Part shown: positions 49,709 to 58,085 of the stretch, piece after piece | Position numbering within the stretch: the stretch's first letter is position 1 | Layout of the letters: every line of letters starts with the position of its first letter | Assembly: GCF_001613165.1 (NCBI RefSeq) | Contig: NZ_BDBV01000062.1 | Location: 1-64,000 of the forward strand | Direction of reading: 5' to 3' | DNA from: Nocardia mexicana NBRC 108244 | Lineage (GTDB): Bacteria; Actinomycetota; Actinomycetes; Mycobacteriales; Mycobacteriaceae | DNA length: 64,000 bases | Made by a program: the position numbers and the translations under genes | The notes under the pieces: generated by a model | The model's database searches: none | The model's input: the letters and a program-made list of their open reading frames with translations, nothing else | Told to the model about the DNA's origin: nothing

Positions 49709-50584
49709 ATGATCGGGACCTTATCGGCCGAGCGGCCTGGCTTAGCGCAGGTCTCGGCACTGCGCTGGGCTGCTGTACTGAAGTCGGTGCGCACCAAGCC
49801 TTTTGCAGTGTTGTCCGCGCTCGTACTCCTGCTGGCGCTGGGGTGGGCCGTGGTTCCGGCGTGGTTCACCGGGCGGGATCCGTTGGTCGGGGTGCCGGCG
49901 GAGAAGCTGCGTGGGCCGAGTATGGACCATTGGTTCGGTACCGACAACCTAGGGCGTGATATTTACACCCGGGTTGTGCATGCTGCCGAATTATCGTTGA
50001 CGGCAACGGTATTCGCCGTTCTGATCGGATTGGTCGCCGGATCGCTGATCGGACTGGTGGCGGGTGCGGTCGGCGGCGTAGTCGATTCGGCGACGATGAG
50101 GGTCGTCGACGTGCTGCTGTCGATTCCGGAACTGCTGACCTCGCTGGCCCTGGTGACCGTGCTCGGCTTCGGCACCCGGAACGTCGCGATCGCGGTCGGC
50201 GTGGCGCTGGTGGCCCGGTTCGCGCGGGTGATGCGCACCGAGGTGCTGCGCGTGCGCCGTGCCCAGTACGTGGAGGCCGCCCTCGCCGCCGGTGTGCGGT
50301 GGCCCGTGGTGCTGGTGCGGCATGTGCTGCGCAACGCTTATGCGCCGGTCGCCGCGCTGGCCGCCGTCGAATTCGGCGTAGCCGTGCTGGCCGTCTCGTC
50401 GCTGAGCTTCCTCGGCTACGGCGCCGCCCCGCCCACGCCGGAGTGGGGTTCGCTGATCTCCGAGGGCCGTAACTACCTGGCCACGTCGTGGTGGATGACG
50501 ACCCTGCCCGGCCTGGTCATAGTCGCGGTGGTGCTCGCCGCGCAGCATCTCGGCCGCACCATCGCACAAGACGGTGCGCGATGA
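49709..50584 (+). CDS. Dipeptide/nickel-type ABC permease (DppC family)
   Basis: A 291-residue DppC-like permease. It has GPSMDHWFGTDNLGRDIYTRVVHAAELSL, the loop YVEAALAAGVRWPVVLVRHVLRNA, and PPTPEWGSLISEGRNYLATSWW near the end, all characteristic. ATG 49709 is used. The ATPase gene overlaps its stop (ATGA, 50581-50584). Confidence 0.92.
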   Translation: MIGTLSAERPGLAQVSALRWAAVLKSVRTKPFAVLSALVLLLALGWAVVPAWFTGRDPLVGVPAEKLRGPSMDHWFGTDNLGRDIYTRVVHAAELSLTATVFAVLIGLVAGSLIGLVAGAVGGVVDSATMRVVDVLLSIPELLTSLALVTVLGFGTRNVAIAVGVALVARFARVMRTEVLRVRRAQYVEAALAAGVRWPVVLVRHVLRNAYAPVAALAAVEFGVAVLAVSSLSFLGYGAAPPTPEWGSLISEGRNYLATSWWMTTLPGLVIVAVVLAAQHLGRTIAQDGAR

Positions 50585-51591
50585 GCGAGTACACCGACAC
50601 GGCACCCAGCCCACTCGAACTCCGGCAGGTCGCGGCCCTCGGCGGTGCCGCGAAACGCTCACCCGAACCGCTACTGCGCATCGATGATCTACAGGTGGCG
50701 TACGGCGACAACGCGGCGGCGACCGCCGTCGCGGGCGCTTCGCTGACCGTCTCGCCGGGCGAGACCGTCGCCCTGGTCGGCGAATCCGGTTCCGGTAAAT
50801 CGACTGTGGCGCACGCGGTGATCGGACTGCTGAACGGCGGCACGGTCACCGGCGGGCAGATCCACTTCGCGGGTGAGCGGATCGATACCGCGCCACAGCG
50901 CCGCCTGCGCCAGTTGCGCGGTGCGCGAATCGGTCTGGTGCCGCAGGATCCGGGCACCTCGCTGAATCCGGTGCTCCGCATCGGCGATCAGGTGGCCGAG
51001 GCACTGCGCATCCACGGCCGCGCCAGCCGCCGGACCGCGGCGGCGGAGGCCGTGCGGATCCTCACGGACGCGGGACTGGATCGGCCGGAACTGCGGGCGC
51101 GGCAGTACCCGCAGGACCTGTCCGGCGGGCAGCGTCAACGCGTGCTGATCGGCACCGCGCTGGCCTGCGATCCCGACCTCGTGATCGCCGACGAACCGAC
51201 GAGCGCCCTGGACGTCACGGTGCAGCGACACATCCTCGACCACCTCGCCGACCGCACCGCACGATCGGGCACCGCGGTCCTGTTGATCACCCACGACCTG
51301 GCGGTGGCGGCGGACCGTGCCGACCGGATCGCGGTGATGCGCCGCGGCGAGATCGTCGAAACCGGCGACACCGCCGAGATTCTCGGCAACCCGCAGCACG
51401 AGTACACCCGCGGACTGCTAGCGGCCGCCCCCAGCCTGGATACCGAGGTACGACCGGAGCGCCCCGGTCGCGCTGGATCTGAGCGGACAGGCTGTAGAAC
51501 CGCCGGGAACTGCCGTCCGCGCGGGCGAGCCACAGGTCACCGAGAGCGCGGGCCATGCGCCCGTTTCCGTCGTCGAAGGGGTGGACCGTGA
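50581..51591 (+). CDS. Dipeptide-type ABC ATPase, 3'-truncated
   Basis: The ORF codes 336 residues, but only the first about 287 are ABC sequence: Walker A GESGSGKST, QDPGTSLNP, signature DLSGGQRQRVLIG, Walker B LVIADEPTSALD and HEYTRGLLAAAPSL. After about position 51440 the product becomes an Arg-rich antisense reading of the fic gene. In relatives this gene usually carries two fused ATPase domains or is followed by a second ATPase gene, both absent here. One nucleotide-binding domain may still work, but the importer looks incomplete. Confidence 0.85.
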   Translation: MSEYTDTAPSPLELRQVAALGGAAKRSPEPLLRIDDLQVAYGDNAAATAVAGASLTVSPGETVALVGESGSGKSTVAHAVIGLLNGGTVTGGQIHFAGERIDTAPQRRLRQLRGARIGLVPQDPGTSLNPVLRIGDQVAEALRIHGRASRRTAAAEAVRILTDAGLDRPELRARQYPQDLSGGQRQRVLIGTALACDPDLVIADEPTSALDVTVQRHILDHLADRTARSGTAVLLITHDLAVAADRADRIAVMRRGEIVETGDTAEILGNPQHEYTRGLLAAAPSLDTEVRPERPGRAGSERTGCRTAGNCRPRGRATGHRERGPCARFRRRRGGP

Positions 51592-52210
51592 CGAACCACA
51601 GATGCGCCAGTCCGGCCTTGACGACCGCGGGTTCCGGGGTGTCCCGGTTGAACCAGTCCAGGAACTGTCGCATCTCGGTGTCCAGCCGGGCGGCCGGTGG
51701 CGCCTCGAAATGCACCTGCTGTCTGCCGTACGGGCCCGAGACCACCTGCATGGGGCCACCCGCGTCGTCACGCCACGCGCCCACGCGCAGCCGCGAGATA
51801 CCGGAGTACCCCGTGGGGAACAAGCCCGCATGCCACCCGAAAAGCCGGTCCGGGGTCATCTGACGATCGTGGTGGATCGTCGCGTCGAGCACCATTTCGA
51901 CGACGCCATCGATATGTCGATCAGCCGGGGTGGGGGCGCCGATATCGACACCCAGGTGGCGCGCGATGGACGAGCGGACGGACTCGGCGTCGAGCATCTC
52001 GCCCTCGATCTCGCTCGTCTTGACCACGTCCGAGGTCAGAGTTGTCAGGCTCACCTGGTCGGCGACTCTGTCCTCCGTGTCGGCGAGGCGTCCGAGCAGC
52101 AGCCCCTGACGGCGAGAGGCATCGGCAATCGGCCCGGCCAGGCGGCCGGAATCATAGGAGAGCGCAGGCCAGCCGGGGTCCTCCCAGATGTACCTCTGCC
52201 CTCGGGTCAT
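51287..52210 (-). CDS. Fic family AMP-transferase (DUF4172 type), 3'-truncated
   Basis: The ORF codes 307 residues, of which about 249 are Fic-like. It has the DUF4172 N-terminus (YIWEDPGWPALSYDSGRL), an inhibitory helix TSEIEGE matching (S/T)xxxE(G/N), and the active site VHPFDDGNGRMARAL. After FYSLSAQIQRDR (to about 51464) it turns into an antisense reading of the ABC gene, so the C-terminal about 100 residues of the family are gone. Fic proteins AMPylate target proteins. The catalytic core is intact, so activity is possible. ATG 52210 probably starts a leaderless transcript. Confidence 0.85.
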   Translation of the reverse strand: MTRGQRYIWEDPGWPALSYDSGRLAGPIADASRRQGLLLGRLADTEDRVADQVSLTTLTSDVVKTSEIEGEMLDAESVRSSIARHLGVDIGAPTPADRHIDGVVEMVLDATIHHDRQMTPDRLFGWHAGLFPTGYSGISRLRVGAWRDDAGGPMQVVSGPYGRQQVHFEAPPAARLDTEMRQFLDWFNRDTPEPAVVKAGLAHLWFVTVHPFDDGNGRMARALGDLWLARADGSSRRFYSLSAQIQRDRGAPVVPRYPGWGRPLAVRGCTRAAGCRESRRCRRFRRSRRGASPRSGRHGPPPPPGRG

Positions 52211-52216
52211 GCGGTC

Positions 52217-52256
52217 ATTATAACGTTATTCTCCGCATGATTTGCGGAGAATAACG
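52217..52256 (-). promoter_or_regulatory. Fic promoter with perfect inverted repeat
   Basis: On the minus strand TATAAT (52222-52217) lies 6 nt before ATG 52210, so the mRNA is probably leaderless. CGTTATTCTCCGCA (52224-52237) and its exact complement (52243-52256) with a TGATT loop sit directly upstream, where they would cover the space between the -10 and -35 boxes. It is a likely autoregulatory operator. Confidence 0.65.
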
Positions 52257-52618
52257 GTGTCCGTGCTGGCCCGCATCGAGTGCGTGGATCGACGGTATTC
52301 GCACCGAGCCCTGACCGCACCGCGAGCGCTGGGGAGCAGGGGCTGCCCTCGGCTCGAATGGGTGCGTCGGCCCGATTCCGCGTGCGGTCAACGATGTTGG
52401 GCTGAATATTCGTGAAAATCACTGTGATGCAATAAAAGTCGGCCAGCCTGCTGTTCGCACCGCATTTCCCTACGCTCGCAATGATTTTGAAGCGGCGACG
52501 GTTTGGTTTCGGGACGTCCGGGGTACTCGTGTGCAATGACGAGAGGAAGGCGTTGCGCCATATGAGATGACGCCCCGGATCACCGGACCAGCAATAGAAG
52601 GTCGAGAGGGGAACAGGT
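52257..52618. other. Intergenic region before the ATP-grasp cassette
   Basis: 362 bp between divergent promoters. The stretch near 52400-52440 (GTGAAAATCACTGTGATGC, then AATAAAAG) is AT-rich and probably holds the cassette promoter. No ORF of note. Confidence 0.5.
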
Positions 52619-53866
52619 TTGTCAACTGCAACACGGGGGACGAGAGATCGAAACCCCGATAAAGGGTACATCGCCCTGCTGGGGTGGAGCTTGAATGCGG
52701 TCGAGGCCGTCGACCGATTCGATCGACGGTATATCGTGGTAGCTCCGGAGTGGGCGAAAGATTACTGCGCCGAGCATGGAATCCCTTATATTCCATGGAA
52801 TTTCGAGCGTCTCAACGACCGCTCGATGGAAATTGCCGAGACGTTGCACGAGAAGGGTGTCGACGTCGCCATTCCGATCTTCGAGGAAACCGTCGAGTGG
52901 GCCGGTGCGATCAACTCCGTGCTGCTGGACAACCCGCGCCTGTTCGGGCAGGCGATGCTGCTGCGCGACAAGGCGCTGATGAAACGGCGCGCGCAACTCG
53001 GCGGCATTCGGGTCGGAATCTTCGAGGAGGCCCACGAGCGCGACGACGTCACCCGCTTCCTGCGCCGCGTCAACCAGACCCTGCTGAAGCTCGACGGCGA
53101 CCCGAACGACCCGATCCACATCAAGGCCTTCGACAAGGCGGGCTGCCTCGGTCACCGGGTCATCCGCACGCCCGACGAGGTCGACACGATTCCGGACGAG
53201 GAGTTCCCGCTGCTGATGGAGTCCCATCTGGACGGGTGGGAGTTCGCGGTCGAGGCGTGGATCCACGACGGCAAGATCCGTTTCCTGAACATCTCCGAAT
53301 ACGTGACCCTCGGCTACTCCGTCTTCGTCCCGGCAACACCGGAACTCGAGCGGTATCGGCCGGAGATCACCCGGCAGGTGGAAAAGCTGATCAAAACGTT
53401 CGACATCGAATTCGGATTCGTGCACCCCGAATATTTCGTCACCAGCGACGGCGAAATGTACTTCGGTGAGGTCGCCTACCGCCCGCCGGGGTTCAAGGTT
53501 TTCGAGCTGCTGGAGCGGGCATACGGATTCAATGCCTACCATGCGCTGGTCCTGGCCTTCGATCCGAAGACGACCGAGGAGGAGATCACGTCGTTCTTCC
53601 CGCGGGAAGTGGTGGATGCGAAGGTGCACGCGGGCTCCTTCGGCGTGTATCCGCGGCGGCGGGTGGTCAATCAGTTGTCGCTGCCGGAAGAGACCGAGGA
53701 CCATGATTACTTCGATTCACACGAGCTCAGCTCGCCCCTGGAGGAAAAAGTCACCAAACGCACCGCATACGGAAACCATTGGGGCCTCTTGTACTTCGTC
53801 GGCGATGACCCGTACACTCTCCGGGATCTGCTGAAGCGGCAAGAAGAGCTCGACTTCTACATCTAA
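52619..53866 (+). CDS. ATP-grasp ligase of unknown substrate
   Basis: A 415-residue protein with a TTG start (GAGAGGGGA 7 nt upstream). The N-terminal about 100 residues form a pre-ATP-grasp fold (IALLGWSLNAVEAVDRFDRR). The ATP-grasp part has FPLLMESHLDGWEFAVEAWI, then HPEYFVTSDGEMYFGEVAYRPPG where many ligases have an ExNxR metal site. The Glu is kept and Asn is not. ATP-grasp enzymes couple a carboxylate to an amine or thiol through an acyl phosphate. A C-terminal domain of about 90 residues (AKVHAGSFGVYPRRRVV) is followed by a short acidic tail. A second gene follows after 37 nt. Confidence 0.85.
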   Translation: MSTATRGTRDRNPDKGYIALLGWSLNAVEAVDRFDRRYIVVAPEWAKDYCAEHGIPYIPWNFERLNDRSMEIAETLHEKGVDVAIPIFEETVEWAGAINSVLLDNPRLFGQAMLLRDKALMKRRAQLGGIRVGIFEEAHERDDVTRFLRRVNQTLLKLDGDPNDPIHIKAFDKAGCLGHRVIRTPDEVDTIPDEEFPLLMESHLDGWEFAVEAWIHDGKIRFLNISEYVTLGYSVFVPATPELERYRPEITRQVEKLIKTFDIEFGFVHPEYFVTSDGEMYFGEVAYRPPGFKVFELLERAYGFNAYHALVLAFDPKTTEEEITSFFPREVVDAKVHAGSFGVYPRRRVVNQLSLPEETEDHDYFDSHELSSPLEEKVTKRTAYGNHWGLLYFVGDDPYTLRDLLKRQEELDFYI

Positions 53867-53903
53867 TCCGTTCGACAGCAACGGCTCACGGGGAGGATCC
53901 TGA

Positions 53904-55883
53904 TTGAGTCCACTCAGCAGCGACAGGGCAACCCTGGACAGACGCCTCGCCACCCTGGACGAAGCCACCCGATCCCTCGAAGAGGCCGGTGATTTCGGCA
54001 AGCAGGTCAAACTGCCGCGGGTGCTCGATGCGCTGCGACGGGTGCTGCTGCTCCCCGACGGGTGCGAGGCGGTGCGGTCGCGGGCCGTCGGGCTGGAGGC
54101 CGCGGGCCTGTTCCAGGGGACCGACTGGGCGCGGCCGCACATCCTGATCCCGTCGCTGAGCACCGGCTCGCTGCAGAGCGCGAATGCGCACACCGTGGTC
54201 CTGGAGACGGTGAGCGAGCTGCGGATGCTGGTCATCGCCAAGGGCGAGTACCAGCATCCGACGATCTCCGCGGAGCACGCGCAGAACCATCTGTCGCAGG
54301 TGCTGGCCATCAATCTGTCCCTGCTGTTCGTGCCCCCGTCGGAGGCGGAGCGGGAACGGCAGGGGCGGATGGCCCAGGTGTCGCGGGCATTGCTCGCTTA
54401 CCTCGTCGAAGAGGTGGGATACGAGAAGGTGCTGGAGAACCTCGTCGACGAGATCTGGCGAATTCTGAGACAACGCCCGATCCAGGTCGATTCCGTCAAG
54501 CGGATGATCACCCAGATCGCCGTTGCCCGAAGCAATCCGGATATCGATCTGGGCGCCAGCGGGCTGGGTGCGGACCGTCTGATCAGCAGCCTGTATGGCA
54601 CCACCGACGGGTGCCGCGAGGATCCGGGCATCGAGCTCTACCGTGCGCGCCTGGAAACCATGGACGACGCCGCATTGCAGTACGAGGCGGCAGGTTTCGC
54701 GCGATCGATTCACGACACCGGACTGGTGTCGCCGTATCACGCGGTGCTGCTGCGCTTTCTGCTCGGCAAAGGTGAATACCTGCTCGCCGAGGCCATGGGT
54801 TTGTCGAGCACCGGTCGCGACTGCCTGTTGTGCTACCACGAATTGGTGCGCTGCCTCATCGAAGAGGCCGTACATGTCGAGACGGCGCAGTGCATCTACG
54901 GGCTCGCGTTGATGCTGGAGCGCGGCATTCTCTACCAGCCTCCGGTCGCTCCCGCCATGTGGCGCCAGCTGGCGCTGCACCTGTCGCCGTATTCGCAGCA
55001 GCGAATTACCGAAGTATTCGGGCCCACACCGGATCCCAGCGCCTGGCTACTGTCGGGCATGCTGTCGATGCTCGGTTTACCGCTGGGTGTCGGGCAGGGC
55101 GACAATCCCACCTGTCAGGCGGCGCGGGCCTTGTCGATGTGGGCCTACAACGACCCCGACTACCTGCTGCAGACGGTGGCCTGGGCCGCGCGCGACGACG
55201 AGGTCGTGATGCATTTCGAGGGGCAGCCGATCTCCTCGCGGGAAGTCGGCGCCGGCGTCGCCACCAGCCTGCCGCACGATCTGGACCCGGTGTCGCTGCT
55301 CGTGGTGCCGCACCTGGACCGGATCTACGCGGAAATGGGACGGCGCTGCGCCGGTCGCGAAGGGGATCCGCACCGCTGGATCAATCCCGAGTTCCACGGC
55401 TGGTGGTCCGGTCGCGGGTTCCGCATCAATGTCGACGTGGCGACGGGCAACCTGACCGAACTCGACGAATTCCTACGGCACTTCTACGCCGGATACCACC
55501 CCTTCTACAACGGCAATCAGCCGCTGATCCACCCGCAGCCCGCCGGTATCGCCGTCACCGACAGCGCGGCCCGATTCGTCGGCTGGCACGCCATCACCGT
55601 GCTGCGCGTGAGCCTCGACCCGCAGGAGACGATGCGGGTCTATTTCTACAACCCCAACAACGACAGCGGCCAGGACTGGGGCGACGGCGTCGTCGTCGGC
55701 ACGGCCGGTCACGGCGAGCGATTCGGCGAGGCCTCGCTGCCCTTCGAGCAGTTCGCCTCCCGCCTCTACATCTTCCATTTCGACCCGCTGGAACCGGGCG
55801 AGCTGGCGGCGGTCGAGCGCGAAGAGCTGGACCGCGTGATCGGTTACGTGCACCGCAGCTGGGGCGCGGACCGGGTCGCGTGA
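53904..55883 (+). CDS. 659-residue protein of unknown function, partner of the ATP-grasp gene
   Basis: TTG start with GGGAGG 7 nt upstream. I do not recognise the family. The N-terminal about 270 residues are helical with few motifs. A middle segment has DCLLCYHELVRCLIEEAVH and QCIYGLALML with four clustered Cys. The C-terminal about 150 residues look like one beta-rich domain: HRWINPEFHGWWSGRGFRIN, GWHAITVLRVSLDPQETMRV, YFYNPNNDSGQDWGDGVVVG, ASRLYIFHFDPLE. The conserved-looking H, N, D and W could be catalytic, as in papain- or transglutaminase-like folds; that is speculation. No signal peptide or membrane helix. It is coupled in one operon with the ligase. Confidence 0.8.
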   Translation: MSPLSSDRATLDRRLATLDEATRSLEEAGDFGKQVKLPRVLDALRRVLLLPDGCEAVRSRAVGLEAAGLFQGTDWARPHILIPSLSTGSLQSANAHTVVLETVSELRMLVIAKGEYQHPTISAEHAQNHLSQVLAINLSLLFVPPSEAERERQGRMAQVSRALLAYLVEEVGYEKVLENLVDEIWRILRQRPIQVDSVKRMITQIAVARSNPDIDLGASGLGADRLISSLYGTTDGCREDPGIELYRARLETMDDAALQYEAAGFARSIHDTGLVSPYHAVLLRFLLGKGEYLLAEAMGLSSTGRDCLLCYHELVRCLIEEAVHVETAQCIYGLALMLERGILYQPPVAPAMWRQLALHLSPYSQQRITEVFGPTPDPSAWLLSGMLSMLGLPLGVGQGDNPTCQAARALSMWAYNDPDYLLQTVAWAARDDEVVMHFEGQPISSREVGAGVATSLPHDLDPVSLLVVPHLDRIYAEMGRRCAGREGDPHRWINPEFHGWWSGRGFRINVDVATGNLTELDEFLRHFYAGYHPFYNGNQPLIHPQPAGIAVTDSAARFVGWHAITVLRVSLDPQETMRVYFYNPNNDSGQDWGDGVVVGTAGHGERFGEASLPFEQFASRLYIFHFDPLEPGELAAVEREELDRVIGYVHRSWGADRVA

Positions 55884-55962
55884 GTTGGAATCACGGTGAT
55901 TCCAATGGATGCGTACCGGCCGGTCTGGCGTCCCGAAGACATGGGATGTTAGCTTCTAAGGC

Positions 55963-56070
55963 ATGTCCTCCAGCCGACCGAATGCCACGCGGGTCACGTA
56001 CATGACCGTCGCGCTCGGTGTGCGGCTGCCGCGGCAGCGGGAGCTGTGTTGCTCCCTGCCGCGCAGCTGA
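55963..56070 (+). CDS. Putative Cys-Cys leader peptide upstream of the ROK gene
   Basis: A 35-codon ORF ends QRELCCSLPRS. A TAGCTT box (55950-55955) lies 7 nt before ATG 55963, so it could be leaderless. A shorter reading starts at ATG 56002. In mycobacteria, leaderless short ORFs ending in Cys codons attenuate downstream genes according to cysteine supply; this one has the same layout. A hairpin GCGGCAG/CTGCCGC lies around its end. Confidence 0.4.
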   Translation: MSSSRPNATRVTYMTVALGVRLPRQRELCCSLPRS

Positions 56071-56175
56071 GAACCGCTCCTCGTCTCCCGAGTCCGGGCC
56101 CTTCTCGCTGCCTTGTTGCTGTTCCGGATCGATACGCCCGCGGTGTGCCCGCGGGCCACAACAAGGATTCCGCAC

Positions 56176-57444
56176 ATGACGAGCCCCACCCTCGAGCGAT
56201 CGTCCTCGCAAACCCTGAACACTCGGGCCGTTGCCCCGCGCCCCGCGGTGCCGCCCGAATTACGCATTGCCGACAACCCCGCGGCCGCCGTCCTGCGCGC
56301 CGCGGCGCGCGGCCCGATCTTCCGTGACACCGCCGCGCAGACAACGGGTTTGAGCATTGCGACGGTGAATCGCCAAGTGTCCGCGCTGCTTTCGGCCGGA
56401 CTGCTCCGAGAACGCGCCGACCTCACCGCCTCCGGAGCCGTCGGGCGTCCCCGGGTGCCCTTCGAGGTCGATACCGACACCTACGCGACCGTGGGCGTGC
56501 ACATCGGTGCCACGGTGACCCGCATCATCGCCGCCGACCTGTCCGGCCGCATCCTCGGCGGCCTGGAGATCGCGACCCCGCAGGCCGGGGCCGACGCCGC
56601 GCTCACCATCATCGCCCGCAGCGCCAAGGCGTTCCTGGACCGGCTGCCGCGCCGTCGGCCGCTGTGGACCGGGGTCGCGCTGGCGGGCCGGGTGGACCCG
56701 ACCGCCGGAGTGGTCGACCATCCGCGGCTGGGCTGGCGGACGGCGCCGGTGGCCGCCGCCTTCGGTGCGGTGCTCGACCTGCCCGTCTCGGTGTCCGCGC
56801 ACGTCGAGGCGATGGCGGCCGCCGAACTGCTGCTCACCCATGACGGGTCGGGGGAGCCGCGGCCCGGTTCGAGCCTGTACATCTACGCCCGCGAGACGGC
56901 CGGTGTCGCGGTCACCCTGCACGACCGCGTGCACACCCCGACCAACGGTCCCGGATCCATCGCGCACCTGCCCACCGGTTCCGACGTGGAGTGCTCGTGC
57001 GGCCGGCGCGGCTGCCTCGAGGCCACCATCGGTGAGGCGTCGCTGCTGAGCCGGGCCGTGCGGGCGGGCATCGTGCCCAAGCGCGAGGCCCCGCGCCGCC
57101 CGGTGATCGCCGACCTGTACCGCGCCGCCGAGAGCGGTTCGGAACCGGCGCGCGAACTGCTGGTGGAGCGCGCCGAAATCCTCGGCCACACCGCGGCTCT
57201 GGTGCGGGACATGTTCAACCCGGACCGAGTCGTCCTGGGCGGCCAGGCATTCACGGGTTACCGGCCCGGGATCGACCGCGTGGTCAAGGCTTTCGCGCAG
57301 GGCACCACGCTGCCGCCGGCCGATCTTCGAATCAGCCGGTTCGGCGGCCGCGTCCAGGAACACGCCGCCGCGGTCACCGCGCTGAGCGTCTTCTACGCCG
57401 ACCCGCTGTCCGCCATGCGCCGCAGCATCCGCACCGCCCGCTGA
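56176..57444 (+). CDS. ROK family transcriptional regulator
   Basis: A 422-residue ROK protein, similar in build to Mycobacterium Rv0485. The N-terminal winged helix (DNPAAAVLRAAARGPIFRDT, GLSIATVNRQVSALLSAGLL) precedes a sugar-kinase-like domain (VGVHIGATVTRIIAADLSGR). The ROK zinc motif is SCGRRGCLEA. The ATP site is incomplete, as is usual for the regulator branch. ATG 56176 with AAGGA upstream is preferred over longer in-frame readings. The target genes are unknown. Confidence 0.9.
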   Translation: MTSPTLERSSSQTLNTRAVAPRPAVPPELRIADNPAAAVLRAAARGPIFRDTAAQTTGLSIATVNRQVSALLSAGLLRERADLTASGAVGRPRVPFEVDTDTYATVGVHIGATVTRIIAADLSGRILGGLEIATPQAGADAALTIIARSAKAFLDRLPRRRPLWTGVALAGRVDPTAGVVDHPRLGWRTAPVAAAFGAVLDLPVSVSAHVEAMAAAELLLTHDGSGEPRPGSSLYIYARETAGVAVTLHDRVHTPTNGPGSIAHLPTGSDVECSCGRRGCLEATIGEASLLSRAVRAGIVPKREAPRRPVIADLYRAAESGSEPARELLVERAEILGHTAALVRDMFNPDRVVLGGQAFTGYRPGIDRVVKAFAQGTTLPPADLRISRFGGRVQEHAAAVTALSVFYADPLSAMRRSIRTAR

Positions 57445-57465
57445 GGCTCGACCGGGGCGCCACGC

Positions 57466-57499
57466 TACACTAAGCGGAAGAAATTCGTCCATTTCTTTC
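57466..57499 (+). promoter_or_regulatory. Promoter -10 and inverted repeat of the TetR/beta-lactamase operon
   Basis: TACACT (57466-57471) is a good -10 box. GGAAGAAAT (57476-57484) and ATTTCTTTC (57491-57499), eight of nine positions pairing, lie over the expected transcription start. The position fits autorepression by the TetR protein encoded next. Confidence 0.55.
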
Positions 57500-57512
57500 G
57501 GAGGTGGTGGCG

Positions 57513-58076
57513 ATGGCCGATCAACTGCGGGCCGACGCGCGCAGCAATCGCGACCAGATCCTGTCGGCGGCCCAGATCGTGTTCCGGGAGCAGGGCGTCG
57601 ATGTGCCGATGAAGGAGATCGCGGACCGGGCCGGGGTGGGCGTCGGCACGCTGTACCGGCGGTTTCCGGATCGAAGTGCGCTGATCAGCGCGGCGGCCCA
57701 GGCGTACCTGCAGGCGCTGGCGGACCTGGCCGACGCCGCGTGGCGCGAGGAGGGGCGCGCCTGGCCCGCACTCGGCCGCGTCCTGCGTGGATGCGCCGAA
57801 CTGGGGCTGGGCGCGACGGCCTCCGCGATCGAACCGGCGCTGCACGCCGACATCCAGGCGGACCGGAGCCTGGCCGCTCTTCGCGGAAATATCGCCGAGC
57901 AGGTGGCCCGGATGACCGCGCAGGCCCAGGTCGACGGCGAGCTGCGCACGGATGTGGACGCCCAGGACATGGCCCGCCTGATGACCCTGCAGATCTACGT
58001 GCGCCCCGACGAGTCGCACGAGCGGGCGGTGCAGCGCACGATGGACATCGTGCTCGACGGACTGCGTGCTAGGTAG
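57513..58076 (+). CDS. TetR family regulator upstream of beta-lactamase
   Basis: A 187-residue TetR protein. ATG 57513 has GGAGGTGG upstream. The helix-turn-helix (SNRDQILSAAQIVFREQGVD, AGVGVGTLYRRFPDR) is followed by a ligand domain resembling the SbtR-like C-terminus (AALRGNIAEQVARMTAQAQVDGELR). The beta-lactamase gene starts 9 nt after its stop, so the two are cotranscribed. An operator-like repeat covers the promoter. Confidence 0.92.
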   Translation: MADQLRADARSNRDQILSAAQIVFREQGVDVPMKEIADRAGVGVGTLYRRFPDRSALISAAAQAYLQALADLADAAWREEGRAWPALGRVLRGCAELGLGATASAIEPALHADIQADRSLAALRGNIAEQVARMTAQAQVDGELRTDVDAQDMARLMTLQIYVRPDESHERAVQRTMDIVLDGLRAR

Positions 58077-58085
58077 TGTGCGGAA

